DNA of 64,000 nucleotides from Rheinheimera pacifica (GCF_900108485.1 NZ_FNXF01000002.1:62001-126000), one strand, 5' to 3'. Counted from the stretch's first letter, positions 36,918 through 45,134 are shown. Numbers and translations are program-made. The notes: a model not told the origin generated them from the sequence alone.

Positions 36918-37760
36918 TTAACGCTGCTGTTGCAGTTGCTCTAACACAGCTTGCGCCAGCACTTTATCTGAAAACGGGTTTTGCCCGGTGATCAGCTCGC
37001 GATCCACCACTACATTCGGTGTCCAGGCTTCGCTGTATTGCATAGTACCACCTGCTTGTTGCATGGCCTTGCCCGGGTAATATTGCAACTTATCGCCGTT
37101 TAATGAGCCTTCAAATACAGTTTCTTCGGCGTCTGAAAAAATAGTCATTTTGTAACCGGCATAAATCCAGTTGGTTGCCGTGGCCGGATTTTGCTGTACC
37201 AGCGCCTGCTGATACTGTTGCGGGTTTTGCTGCGCCGACAACAGCGCTATGGGGCCATGACAGATGGCGGCGGTAGGTTTAGCCTCGGCATTAAAATGGG
37301 TGAGAATAGTGCCTACTTCGGCGTTATTGGCTAAATCAATTAACGGCGCATGGCCGCCGGGAATAAACACGGCATCGTATTGCGCCAAACCGCCGTCAAT
37401 AACCTGTTTTAATGACAGCGTATCGTCAATGCCCGGAATAGCCGCAACAACCTGGCTGATACGCTGCATTTCAGCTTCACTGCCACCGAAATACTGTGCC
37501 GTTACCGACTTCTGATCCACCACCGGAGCGTTACCCTTTGGTGTGGCTAATACCAACTCGTAACCGGCTTGAATAAACGCATCGGCCGGCACACCAAATT
37601 CATTCAGGTAGTAGCCTGTACTGAGTGTTTTGCCATCCTGCAGTTGCATCTGGCTTTCGCTGGATAACAACACCAAAATCTGGCCTTTGCTATCGGCCGC
37701 CAGTGTCGTTTGGCTAAAGCTGCCCAGCAGGGCCACTGCTAAAATAGTGTGCTTAAACAT
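36918..37760 (-). CDS. DJ-1/PfpI family protein, exported
   Basis: 280 residues. A signal peptide (MFKHTILAVALLGSFSQTTLA) is unusual for this mostly cytosolic family. The nucleophile elbow AAICHGPIALLS (Cys about 166) and the glutamate-containing first motif are those of class I glutamine amidotransferase-like/Hsp31-type proteins, and the FIPGGHAPLIDL loop (about 133-144) is conserved. It may deglycate or detoxify reactive carbonyls. It is divergent from the LysR gene across a 30-bp palindrome and lies just upstream of yqhD. Confidence 0.83.
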   Translation of the reverse strand: MFKHTILAVALLGSFSQTTLAADSKGQILVLLSSESQMQLQDGKTLSTGYYLNEFGVPADAFIQAGYELVLATPKGNAPVVDQKSVTAQYFGGSEAEMQRISQVVAAIPGIDDTLSLKQVIDGGLAQYDAVFIPGGHAPLIDLANNAEVGTILTHFNAEAKPTAAICHGPIALLSAQQNPQQYQQALVQQNPATATNWIYAGYKMTIFSDAEETVFEGSLNGDKLQYYPGKAMQQAGGTMQYSEAWTPNVVVDRELITGQNPFSDKVLAQAVLEQLQQQR

Positions 37761-37873
37761 AGTTTTTCCTCATTAAGGTGAACACTGGGGTGAGCATTAA
37801 AGCACTCTCAGTGCTGTTTCAGGTGGCACCAGCTTAGGCGGTTTAGCTTGCGATGAGAATTCAGTGCTTTTAT

Positions 37874-37903
37874 TATCAGCCATCATATTTCTGATGGCTG
37901 ATA
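37874..37903. promoter_or_regulatory. 30-bp palindrome overlapping the LysR ribosome-binding region
   Basis: TATCAGCCATCA (37874-37885) and TGATGGCTGATA (37892-37903) are exact 12-bp reverse complements around TATTTC. The palindrome ends 4 nt before the LysR start, so it is a likely operator for LysR autoregulation and for control of the divergent DJ-1/yqhD genes; it could also form an RNA hairpin sequestering the ribosome site. Confidence 0.6.
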
Positions 37904-37907
37904 GGTT

Positions 37908-38810
37908 ATGTCGTATTTTGTACAGTTACGTACCTTTGTTGAAGTGTACCGCTGCGGCACTATTACCCGCGCCGCCGCTAACCTGGGTTTATCGCAACCG
38001 GCGGCGACGGCGCATATTCAAAGCATAGAATCGCTGGTTGGCTTTGCGTTATTTGAGCGCAAAGCACGCGGCGTAATACCCACCGCTGCCGCGCACGATT
38101 TGGCCTTGCAGGTATCAGCACATTTAGACGCTGTTGAGCAAAAACTAGCCTCGGTGCGTAACCGCAGCAATGCCGTATACGGCACGCTGAACATTGCCGG
38201 CCCGGCCGAGTACGTCAGCCATATTGCCGGTGCACAGTTTGCCAATTTATTACAGGCCGGTGAAGTGAATCTGGTGGTGCATATCGGCAATAAAGACCGC
38301 ATTTACCAGTGGCTGGCCGACGGCACGGCCGAACTGGCGATCAGCGGTTCAACGCCCGATGCGGCCCTGTACGACTATCAGATTATCGACAGCGAACGGC
38401 TGATGCTGGTTGCCAACCGTTTTACCGGCGCGCATTTATTGCAACAACCGCTAAGTGCAGAGCGGCTGCGGCTATATCCGGTGGTCAGTTATGACCCAAC
38501 TCTGCCGCTGATCCGCCATTACTTTAATGCCGTGTTTAACGATAACTGCCAATCACCCATTGCCGCTATTTGCCCGGATATCCGCGCTATTGCCGGTATT
38601 GTAAAAGCCGGTGTCGGTTACAGTGTGCTGCCGGATTATTTATGCCGCGATGCAATAAGTGGCGGCGAGCTGGTGCAACTGGGTGAAGCCGGGCCAGAGA
38701 ATTTTATTTACCTGGTGTGGCGCAAAGGGGCACTAAAGCACCCCAGAGTCAGTTACGCCAAAGATATTCTGCTGGCTTTTGCCAATATCAATAAATATGC
38801 CGCCAACTAA
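37908..38810 (+). CDS. LysR-family transcriptional regulator
   Basis: 300 residues. N-terminal winged HTH: FVEVYRCGTITRAAANLGL then SQPAATAHIQSIESLVG (about 9-44), with the LysR residues spaced as usual, followed by an effector-binding domain with two alpha/beta lobes (about 90-295). It faces the DJ-1-like gene and should regulate it with a small-molecule effector that cannot be identified from the sequence. Confidence 0.9.
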   Translation: MSYFVQLRTFVEVYRCGTITRAAANLGLSQPAATAHIQSIESLVGFALFERKARGVIPTAAAHDLALQVSAHLDAVEQKLASVRNRSNAVYGTLNIAGPAEYVSHIAGAQFANLLQAGEVNLVVHIGNKDRIYQWLADGTAELAISGSTPDAALYDYQIIDSERLMLVANRFTGAHLLQQPLSAERLRLYPVVSYDPTLPLIRHYFNAVFNDNCQSPIAAICPDIRAIAGIVKAGVGYSVLPDYLCRDAISGGELVQLGEAGPENFIYLVWRKGALKHPRVSYAKDILLAFANINKYAAN

Positions 38811-38894
38811 GCGCTTTGCCAACGAAAACCACGGAAATTGCGATACACTTAGCAACAATTATTTGTTGCAGTAAGGGTTTGTTAAGGAGCCGCT

Positions 38895-40121
38895 ATGCCA
38901 CGTTATTCTGCTGAATTTATTAAAGAGATGCCCAAGTCTGATTTGCACCTGCATCTGGATGGCAGCCTGCGGCTTGATAGCCTGATAGAAATGGCCAAAC
39001 GCACCGGCACTAAACTACCAGCCGATACAGTGGAAGGCTTAAAACAGCTGGTATTTAAAGAAAAGTACAACAACCTGGGCGAATATTTGCACTGTTTTCA
39101 GTACACCTGTGCTGTGCTGCGCGATATGGAAAACTTAGAACGTGCAGCTTATGAGCTGGCAATAGATAACCAGTTGGAAGGCGTAAACTATATTGAAGTG
39201 CGCTTTGCGCCGCAGCTGTTAATTGATCTGCCCAACGGTATCGATTTTGACCGCGTAATGCATGCGGTTAATAACGGTTTAAAGCGGGCAATGAGTGAGT
39301 ATAACCGCAGCGAAGTGGTAATGAGCGGCCAGAGGCCACCGTTTGCCTACGGCATTATTAACTGCGCCATGCGGATGTTTGGCGATAAAGGCTTTTCGCC
39401 CTACTACACCAACCTGTTTCAGCTAATGCGTGATTTTGCGCCAATCGATGTCATTAAGCTGGCCGCCATGGAGCTGGTGCGCGCCAGTGTGCGATTACGC
39501 GACGAAGAAGCTATTCCTATTGTCGGGCTGGACTTAGCCGGCCAGGAATCCGGTTATCCGGCCAGTAAGTTTAAAGAAGTGTACGAATATGCCCATCAGC
39601 ACTTTTTGCTAAAAACCCTGCACGCCGGTGAGGCCTATGGCGCTGAAAGCGTATTTGAAGCCATTACCGAGTGTTATGCCGACCGTATTGGCCATGGTTA
39701 CTCTATGTTTATCCCGGAGATGATCACTGACCCTGATATCAGCGATAAAACAGCCTATATCCGCAACCTGGCGTCTTATATTGCTGATAAGCGTATCGCG
39801 ATAGAGGTTTGTTTAACCAGCAACCTGCAAACCAACCCGGCTATTACCGATATAAAGCAGCATAAGTTTAAAAATATGCTGGAAAGCCGCATTGCCACCG
39901 TTATTTGTACCGACAACCGTTTAGTGTCTAACACCACTGTCAGCAAAGAATACCAACTGGCGCTGGATAACTTTGATATTCCGTTAAAGCGGCTAAAAGA
40001 CATCGTAGCCTATGGCTTTAAAAAGAGCTTTTTTCCGGGCACTTATGTGGAAAAACGCGAATATGCCAAACAATGTCTGGAGTATTTTGACCACGTAGCA
40101 AAGCGATACGGATTTATTTGA
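38895..40121 (+). CDS. Adenosine deaminase family protein
   Basis: 408 residues. The metal-binding HxH is in SDLHLHLDGSL (about 17-27), the middle His in TLHAGEAYGAE (about 245-255) and IGHGYSMF (about 266-273), and the C-terminal metal-aspartate region reads VICTDNRLVSN (Asp340, Asn341). Classical enzymes have TDDP at that place, so the second acidic residue is Asn here, as in a bacterial subgroup with TDNRLVS. It deaminates adenosine or a related purine nucleoside to inosine. Monocistronic as far as can be seen. Confidence 0.85.
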   Translation: MPRYSAEFIKEMPKSDLHLHLDGSLRLDSLIEMAKRTGTKLPADTVEGLKQLVFKEKYNNLGEYLHCFQYTCAVLRDMENLERAAYELAIDNQLEGVNYIEVRFAPQLLIDLPNGIDFDRVMHAVNNGLKRAMSEYNRSEVVMSGQRPPFAYGIINCAMRMFGDKGFSPYYTNLFQLMRDFAPIDVIKLAAMELVRASVRLRDEEAIPIVGLDLAGQESGYPASKFKEVYEYAHQHFLLKTLHAGEAYGAESVFEAITECYADRIGHGYSMFIPEMITDPDISDKTAYIRNLASYIADKRIAIEVCLTSNLQTNPAITDIKQHKFKNMLESRIATVICTDNRLVSNTTVSKEYQLALDNFDIPLKRLKDIVAYGFKKSFFPGTYVEKREYAKQCLEYFDHVAKRYGFI

Positions 40122-40145
40122 TTAAAATCAATAATATATATGCTG

Positions 40146-40163
40146 TGTCGCAAAAAGCATACA
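40146..40163 (+). promoter_or_regulatory. Candidate GlrR (QseF) binding site 1
   Basis: TGTC-N10-TACA, one mismatch from the TGTC-N10-GACA motif reported for the sigma-54 activator GlrR, about 165 bp upstream of the -24/-12 promoter. Confidence 0.55.
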
Positions 40164-40210
40164 CACTAAATCATTGAAAAATAACACTTTTAAAATTGCA
40201 TCCTATTAAC

Positions 40211-40228
40211 TGTTGCTAAACAGCGACA
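40211..40228 (+). promoter_or_regulatory. Candidate GlrR (QseF) binding site 2
   Basis: TGTT-N10-GACA, one mismatch from TGTC-N10-GACA, about 100 bp upstream of the -24/-12 promoter. Two such sites at enhancer distance are the arrangement at the enterobacterial glmY promoter. Confidence 0.6.
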
Positions 40229-40311
40229 GTTAATTCCCCCACCTTGTTAGCCCCGCCCACGAAATAAAACTAAATGATTGATTTATAAGTAAAATAAAAT
40301 AATTTTCAAAG

Positions 40312-40328
40312 TTGGCACAAGGCTTGTA
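40312..40328 (+). promoter_or_regulatory. Sigma-54 (RpoN) promoter
   Basis: TTGGCAC-AAGGC-TTGTA: the -24 GG is at 40314-40315 and the -12 region is GT (consensus GC) at 40326-40327 after the correct spacing. The expected start is about 40339, giving a leader of about 127 nt before the 66-residue ORF. Confidence 0.7.
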
Positions 40329-40338
40329 TTAGTTATGG

Positions 40339-40465
40339 CAAGCGACGATTCAGGAGAATGTCGCAAGCGCAACCAGATACACCGGAAGCTGCCTTTGCAA
40401 CATTCTCCTTCAAAACGTCTTAACGCAGCCAAATCGAAATAGACGCTGCACTTACGGAGGTTGTT
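40339..40465 (+). ncRNA. Structured leader of the sigma-54 transcript, possible GlmY-like RNA
   Basis: The leader carries a long-range pairing GGAGAATGT.GCAA (40354) with TTGC.ACATTCTCC (near 40396-40409), which excludes a short 5' hairpin GCGAC/GTCGC (40342-40364), so two structures compete. GCAGC/GCTGC (near 40427-40449) forms another hairpin. The transcript occupies the same position relative to glrK as the sRNA gene glmY in enterobacteria, but no sequence similarity to GlmY is claimed. Confidence 0.4.
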
Positions 40466-40666
40466 ATGGACTTTTTCTTACTTGGTACAGTGTTGTTTTT
40501 AATGGCTAACGTAGCTGTAGCAGTATCCATGTTACGCCGTGTAAATTTAAACAATGATAGCGTACTGGCTTGGGAGCAGGCTCAGGTTGTAGCAACACCA
40601 GCAGTTGCAGCACCTCAGGTTCCGGCTACTCAGTATCAACCGGTTTATATGGCAAAGGCCGCTTAA
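40466..40666 (+). CDS. Small single-pass membrane protein, 66 residues, sigma-54 controlled
   Basis: 66 residues. One N-terminal transmembrane helix (about 3-22), a basic RR stop-transfer (MLRRVNLNN) and a proline/alanine/glutamine-rich cytosolic tail (QVPATQYQPVYMAKAA). It has an excellent ribosome site (ACGGAGG, seven nt before ATG) and is the only ORF of a short transcript bounded by a sigma-54 promoter and two terminators. Function unknown. As a membrane peptide induced by GlrR it could sense or relay envelope stress, which is an inference. Confidence 0.72.
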   Translation: MDFFLLGTVLFLMANVAVAVSMLRRVNLNNDSVLAWEQAQVVATPAVAAPQVPATQYQPVYMAKAA

Positions 40667-40694
40667 CAGCACTTTTGCATGATGATCCCATGAG

Positions 40695-40715
40695 TTCAGC
40701 ACTTGCTGAATTTTT
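40695..40715 (+). terminator. First of two tandem terminators
   Basis: TTCAGC-ACTT-GCTGAA followed by TTTTT, 28 nt after the small ORF. Confidence 0.65.
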
Positions 40716-40717
40716 GT

Positions 40718-40748
40718 AAGGCCAGCACCCCACTGGCCTTTTTTTTTT
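40718..40748 (+). terminator. Second of two tandem terminators
   Basis: AAGGCCAG / CTGGCCTT with a 7-nt loop and eight more T residues. Together with the first, it closes the short sigma-54 transcript and insulates glrK. Confidence 0.88.
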
Positions 40749-40798
40749 GCCGCGAAAATAGAGTATGCTTAACAACCCAGAGATTAAGACAAACAATT

Positions 40799-42217
40799 AT
40801 GCGTTTTTCGATTCAGACCGCGTCTTTACGCCAGTTGGTATTGCTGAGCTTTTTTCTGGCTCTGATCCCCGTGGCGGTGCTGCTATGGCAAAGCCATAAG
40901 GCACTAAGCGGTGTTAGCCAGAATGCAGTAGCCGAAGCCGAAACCTCGGTAGCCAGTGTGCGCCGGGCAGAAAACATGCAAAACCTGGTGGTGGATATAG
41001 AACGCGCAGTACGCCAGCATGCGGTGGTAAAAACCGATGCGCTGGCCCGGGTAGCGCGTACGCACCTGAATAGTTATCAGCAATTGCTGCGCCAGGTATG
41101 TGACAATGTCGGCCAGTCGCAACTGTGTCAGCAACAACAGCTGCAGCTTGGCATACTACTGGATAACTTTACTGAGCTTAGCAGCACAGAACTTGAACCG
41201 CTGATGCAGCAGTTCCGCCAGCAACAGCAACAGCTTACACAACAAATCTGGCTGCTACTGGAGCAAAACCTGCAACAACAACAACGCTTTGTGGTAGAAA
41301 GCCAGCAACAGTTAGCCTGGCAGACAGTAGCACTGGTGCTGTTAACGCTGCTGATAGTGCTGTGGGCGTCTGGCCGGATCACCGCCCCGGTGCGTAAACT
41401 GGATAAAATGATCCGCGCTATTGGCCAGCAGCATCAATTCCCCGATGAAAAACTTACCGGCCCGCGTGAGTTGGCAGAGCTGGGCGAACAGCTACGCTGG
41501 CTTAGTTCACGCCTGCAACAACTGGAAGCCTTACGGTTGATTTTACTGCGCCATGCTTCGCATGAGTTAAAAACGCCGCTGTCCAGCATTCGTGAAGGCT
41601 GCGCTTTACTAAGTGAACAATTGGTGGGGCCATTGAACAAACAACAACTGGAAGTGGTTGGCCTGCTAAACGGCAGTGCCGATCGGCTAAGCCAGTTAAC
41701 TGAGCAACTGCTGGACTACAACCGCTTATTACAGCAAGCCAAACCCGAGCCAGACTGGCATTCGCCACAGCAATTATTTACCGACTGCTTTAACGACCAT
41801 GCATTATCACTGCAGCAACGCGGCCAGGCTGTTGAGCTTAGCTGCCAGCTAAGCGCAATTTATACCGATATTACGCTGTTCCGGCGTATACTCGACAATC
41901 TGATCAACAATGCGCAAGCATATGGCAGTCAGGACAGCCCGGTGTGGGTAAAATTATATCAGCAGGAACATCAGCTGATTTTAGATGTCGCAAATAACGG
42001 CAACCCTATTCCTACATCATTAAGGGAAAAACTGTTTGAACCATTTCAGCGCGGCACTACACCACGCTTTGACTCAGTGCAGGGCTCTGGCCTGGGGCTG
42101 TCGATTGTTGCCGATTGTGCCCGCCTGTTGGGCGGTCATGCTGATATTGTTGATGTTATTTATGCCGATGTCTGTATTAGGGTACGGCTACCGTTATTAG
42201 AGGAAAAACTGGGATGA
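40799..42217 (+). CDS. glrK: Sensor histidine kinase GlrK (QseE)
   Basis: 472 residues from ATG 40799; a longer in-frame start at 40703 lies inside the upstream terminators and is rejected. Two transmembrane segments (about 14-34 and 178-198) flank a periplasmic helical sensor, followed by HAMP, the H-box in LRHASHELKTPLSSIREG (His about 256) and an ATPase domain with NLINNAQAYG (N box), VANNGNPI and GSGLGLSIVADCA. GlrK phosphorylates GlrR. It overlaps qseG by 4 nt. Confidence 0.85.
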   Translation: MRFSIQTASLRQLVLLSFFLALIPVAVLLWQSHKALSGVSQNAVAEAETSVASVRRAENMQNLVVDIERAVRQHAVVKTDALARVARTHLNSYQQLLRQVCDNVGQSQLCQQQQLQLGILLDNFTELSSTELEPLMQQFRQQQQQLTQQIWLLLEQNLQQQQRFVVESQQQLAWQTVALVLLTLLIVLWASGRITAPVRKLDKMIRAIGQQHQFPDEKLTGPRELAELGEQLRWLSSRLQQLEALRLILLRHASHELKTPLSSIREGCALLSEQLVGPLNKQQLEVVGLLNGSADRLSQLTEQLLDYNRLLQQAKPEPDWHSPQQLFTDCFNDHALSLQQRGQAVELSCQLSAIYTDITLFRRILDNLINNAQAYGSQDSPVWVKLYQQEHQLILDVANNGNPIPTSLREKLFEPFQRGTTPRFDSVQGSGLGLSIVADCARLLGGHADIVDVIYADVCIRVRLPLLEEKLG

Positions 42218-42819
42218 GAACTGGGTTAATTTTTGTGGCCATACTGGCACTTAGCGGCTGCCAGCTTACGCCACAACCGGTAGCGCCTGAACCAATACCC
42301 GAACCCTTGCTGGAGGCCGAACCAGAGCAGGTAATACTACCTGAGCCTGAGCCGGTAAAAACCCCTTTAGCCATTGCCGATGATGCTGCAACGTTGCAGG
42401 CCTGGGTAAATTACCGTGCTGCCATGTTAAACCGCATTAATGAAGAGCGCGATTTACTTAACAGCGAAACGGCACAGGACGATGTCTGGATATTAAAGCG
42501 CACCATTTTACAGCTGCACCCGGATACGCCTTACCTTACCCGCTTACGGGTACAGATGCAGTCGGCCGATCAACTGGCGGCCTTACCTGCGCCTTTGGCC
42601 GCACTACTAAGCTGGGATCTGGTGTTTAACCAAAAATTACTGGAAGCCGAATCGGCGGTAAGTGCCTTAACCCGGCTTAATGCCCAGCAGCACGATAATC
42701 TTGAACGGCTGCAAAAAACCAACAAAGAACTGCAGAAAAAAATTGATGCGCTAACCCAGATAGAAGCGCAGTTAAACCAGCCCGCGCCGGTTAAAGAGGA
42801 CAATAATGGCCAGCCCTAA
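42214..42819 (+). CDS. qseG: QseG-like outer-membrane lipoprotein
   Basis: 201 residues. A lipobox signal, LALSGCQ (Cys about 16), precedes a proline/glutamate-rich stretch and a helical domain ending in a coiled coil (LNAQQHDNLERLQKTNKEL, about 165-183). It lies between glrK and glrR, the place of QseG, which binds and activates the kinase from the outer membrane in enterobacteria. It overlaps glrK by 4 nt and glrR by 14 nt. Similarity is by position and architecture rather than strong sequence identity. Confidence 0.72.
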   Translation: MRTGLIFVAILALSGCQLTPQPVAPEPIPEPLLEAEPEQVILPEPEPVKTPLAIADDAATLQAWVNYRAAMLNRINEERDLLNSETAQDDVWILKRTILQLHPDTPYLTRLRVQMQSADQLAALPAPLAALLSWDLVFNQKLLEAESAVSALTRLNAQQHDNLERLQKTNKELQKKIDALTQIEAQLNQPAPVKEDNNGQP

Positions 42820-44155
42820 GCCTAAGTTATTGCTTGTTGACGATGATCCCAGCTTACTGCGTTTGCTAACCTTGCGCCTTGAAGGTGAAGGTTATCAGGT
42901 GATCAGTGCTGACTCAGCAGAAGCTGCTTTGCCACTGCTGATGAAAAACAGCGTTGATGTGGTACTAAGCGACTTGCGGATGCCCGGCCTGGACGGTATG
43001 AGCCTGTTTGATGAAATAGCCAAACGTTACCCTGGCCTGCCAGTGGTGTTGATGACTGCACATGGCTCAATCCCTGAGGCTGTTGCTGCCACTCAGCGCG
43101 GTGTATTTGGCTTTTTAACCAAACCGCTCAACACCAATGAGCTGCGTGATATTCTGCAAAATGCGGTGCATCAGTCTGTGCCGGAACAGGCCGAATGGCG
43201 TGCGGAAATTATTACCCGCTCCCGTTTAATGGAAGAGCTGCTGGAACAAAGCTACCGCGTAGCACAGCGCGATGTCAGCGTGCTGATCACCGGCGCCAGC
43301 GGTACCGGTAAAGAGCTGTTGGCAAAAGCAATTCATAAAGCCAGCCCGCGCGGAAGTAAGCCATTTGTTGCTATTAACTGTGGCGCCCTGCCAGAGCACC
43401 TGCTGGAATCGGAATTATTTGGCCACACCAAAGGTGCCTTTACCGGTGCCGTTACCGAGCACGGCGGCCTATTTCGTGAAGCCGATGGCGGCACCCTGTT
43501 TTTAGACGAAATTGGCGATATGCCGGTGTCTTTGCAGGTAAAACTGTTGCGTGCACTGCAAGAGCGGCAAATACGCCCGGTAGGCAGCAGTAAAACCGTC
43601 CCGATCAACGTACGGGTGCTGTCGGCAACTCACCGCGATTTACAGCAGGCGATGGGCGATGGCAGCTTTCGTGAAGACTTATACTACCGCTTAAACGTGG
43701 TTAACCTGCAACTGCCCAGCCTGGAGCAGCGGCCGGAAGATATTCCGCTGCTGGCGCGCCATGTGCTACAGCAAAGTGTTGAACGACACCAGGTGGATGT
43801 AACCCGTTTTTCTGATGATGCGCTGCAATTATTAGCCACCGCAAAATGGCCCGGCAATGTGCGCCAGCTGGTAAACGTGGTAGAGCAATGCGTAGCGTTA
43901 ACGCACAGCCCGGTTATTGGTGCAGCCCAGGTAGAACAGGCGCTATCGCATGACAGCAGCTACTGGCCGACATTAACCGAAGCGCGTGACCAGTTTGAGC
44001 GCCAGTACCTTATCCGCGTATTGCAGATGACAGAAGGCAATGTTACCCGCGCCGCAGAACTGGCCGGGCGTAACCGCACCGACTTTTATAAATTACTGAA
44101 AAAACATGAACTCAGCGCCGCTCAGATCACTGAGCAAAGCGATGAAACGGAATAG
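42806..44155 (+). CDS. glrR: Sigma-54-dependent response regulator GlrR (QseF)
   Basis: 449 residues. Receiver domain (about 1-120) with the phospho-Asp in VVLSDLRMPGLDG (about 54) and Lys in FLTKPL; AAA+ domain with Walker A GASGTGKELL (about 165-174), the sigma-54-contacting GAFTGA loop in HTKGAFTGAVTEH (about 213), Walker B GGTLFLDEIGDMP (about 228-240); Fis-type HTH at the C-terminus (NVTRAAELAGRNRTDFYKLL, 20 residues). It activates sigma-54 promoters, most likely the one at 40312-40328 in this locus. Completes glrK-qseG-glrR. Confidence 0.92.
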   Translation: MASPKPKLLLVDDDPSLLRLLTLRLEGEGYQVISADSAEAALPLLMKNSVDVVLSDLRMPGLDGMSLFDEIAKRYPGLPVVLMTAHGSIPEAVAATQRGVFGFLTKPLNTNELRDILQNAVHQSVPEQAEWRAEIITRSRLMEELLEQSYRVAQRDVSVLITGASGTGKELLAKAIHKASPRGSKPFVAINCGALPEHLLESELFGHTKGAFTGAVTEHGGLFREADGGTLFLDEIGDMPVSLQVKLLRALQERQIRPVGSSKTVPINVRVLSATHRDLQQAMGDGSFREDLYYRLNVVNLQLPSLEQRPEDIPLLARHVLQQSVERHQVDVTRFSDDALQLLATAKWPGNVRQLVNVVEQCVALTHSPVIGAAQVEQALSHDSSYWPTLTEARDQFERQYLIRVLQMTEGNVTRAAELAGRNRTDFYKLLKKHELSAAQITEQSDETE

Positions 44156-44164
44156 CGAGCAGGT

Positions 44165-44521
44165 ATGACAGCAATAACGCCACCCGATGCTTATCTGGCT
44201 GACGAAGCAGAAAGCCCTGAGCTGATAAAAGCTAAAATTGTCAGTGAAACGGCCCGTATTAACTGGCTGGAGCTACAGAAGTTTTACGCCGCCGGTGCGG
44301 TTATTACGGTGGCGTCTGAGCTGGATCTAATCGAGGTAGCGTTTGCCTTTAGCTTGGACGATAAAGCCACAGTTGCTGACTTGCTGGCAAAGGGTACCGT
44401 AGGGCGCACCAGTGAACAGCAGGCACAACAGTGGTTTGATAACCAAACTGAGCTATGGGCGGTGGTAATTTCGCCGTGGATACTGGTACAACATAAGCCA
44501 CTACAGCAAGAACTGAATTAA
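44165..44521 (+). CDS. DUF2288 family protein
   Basis: 118 residues. The body matches the DUF2288 pattern: INWLELQKFYAAGAVITVA, DLIEVAFAFSLDDKATV and QWFDNQTELWAVVISPWILVQ. A helical soluble protein of unknown function. It starts nine nt after glrR, so it may be the last gene of that operon. Confidence 0.85.
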   Translation: MTAITPPDAYLADEAESPELIKAKIVSETARINWLELQKFYAAGAVITVASELDLIEVAFAFSLDDKATVADLLAKGTVGRTSEQQAQQWFDNQTELWAVVISPWILVQHKPLQQELN

Positions 44522-44582
44522 GCTTTGCTGCACACTAAGCTTTGCTAAACTTGGTGCAGCTTAACCAACATACAGGGTCGTT

Positions 44583-45134
44583 ATGACTGATCTCTATAAA
44601 AAAAGCAGCAGTTCCCGCGTAACACTGTCGCAGCTGATGCTGCCGTCGCATTCCAATTTCAGCGGTAAAATCCACGGTGGTTACCTGCTGTCACTGATGG
44701 ACCAAATCGCCTTTGCCTGCGGTTCAAAATTCAGTGGCCGTTATTGTGTGACTGCCTCGGTAGACAGAGTCGATTTTCTTAACCCGATTGAAGTCGGCGA
44801 GCTGGTCACGTTAAAAGCATCGGTGATTTTTGTCGGTAACAGTTCAATGGTGGTGGGTATTCGCGTTGAAGCGCAGAATATTCAAACCAGTAAAGTAAAG
44901 CACTGTAATTCATCGTACTTTACCATGATCGCCAAAGATGAGCAGGGCAACAATGTACGGGTACCCCGGCTGATTTTAACCAGTAAGGAAGAAGTGCTGC
45001 GCTTTGTAAAAACCACTCAACGCCTGAAACTGCGGCACAGCTATGCCGAGCTGTGCGCCGATTTTGACGGTGATATGCAGCAGGCCATCGAGCAAATCAC
45101 AGCCAATTACCAAGTCAAAGTTGAACTAAATTAA
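44583..45134 (+). CDS. Acyl-CoA thioesterase (hotdog fold, YciA/BFIT type)
   Basis: 183 residues. Hotdog signature SNFSGKIHGGYLLSLMDQIA (about 25-44; Asp at 41 of the DxxxA active-site region, GG pair) and CVTASVDRVDFLNPI (about 56-70). It should hydrolyse acyl-CoAs to free CoA and fatty acid in the cytoplasm. Chain-length preference is unknown. It is the last core gene before the AT-rich island at 45248. Confidence 0.88.
   Translation: MTDLYKKSSSSRVTLSQLMLPSHSNFSGKIHGGYLLSLMDQIAFACGSKFSGRYCVTASVDRVDFLNPIEVGELVTLKASVIFVGNSSMVVGIRVEAQNIQTSKVKHCNSSYFTMIAKDEQGNNVRVPRLILTSKEEVLRFVKTTQRLKLRHSYAELCADFDGDMQQAIEQITANYQVKVELN

Larger units (their letters stand above)
40122..40465 (+). other. Regulatory region: GlrR sites, sigma-54 promoter and structured 5' UTR
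   Basis: A 344-nt gap after adenosine deaminase. Working right to left: ribosome site ACGGAGG, a structured leader with overlapping hairpins (below), a -24/-12 promoter at 40312-40328 and two TGTC-N10-GACA-like sites at 40146 and 40211. No other gene is seen. Confidence 0.7.

Noticed and set aside
40703-40798. Longer N-terminus for GlrK
   Set aside because: The extension covers the second terminator and lacks a ribosome site; the ATG at 40799 starts a normal membrane-anchored kinase.
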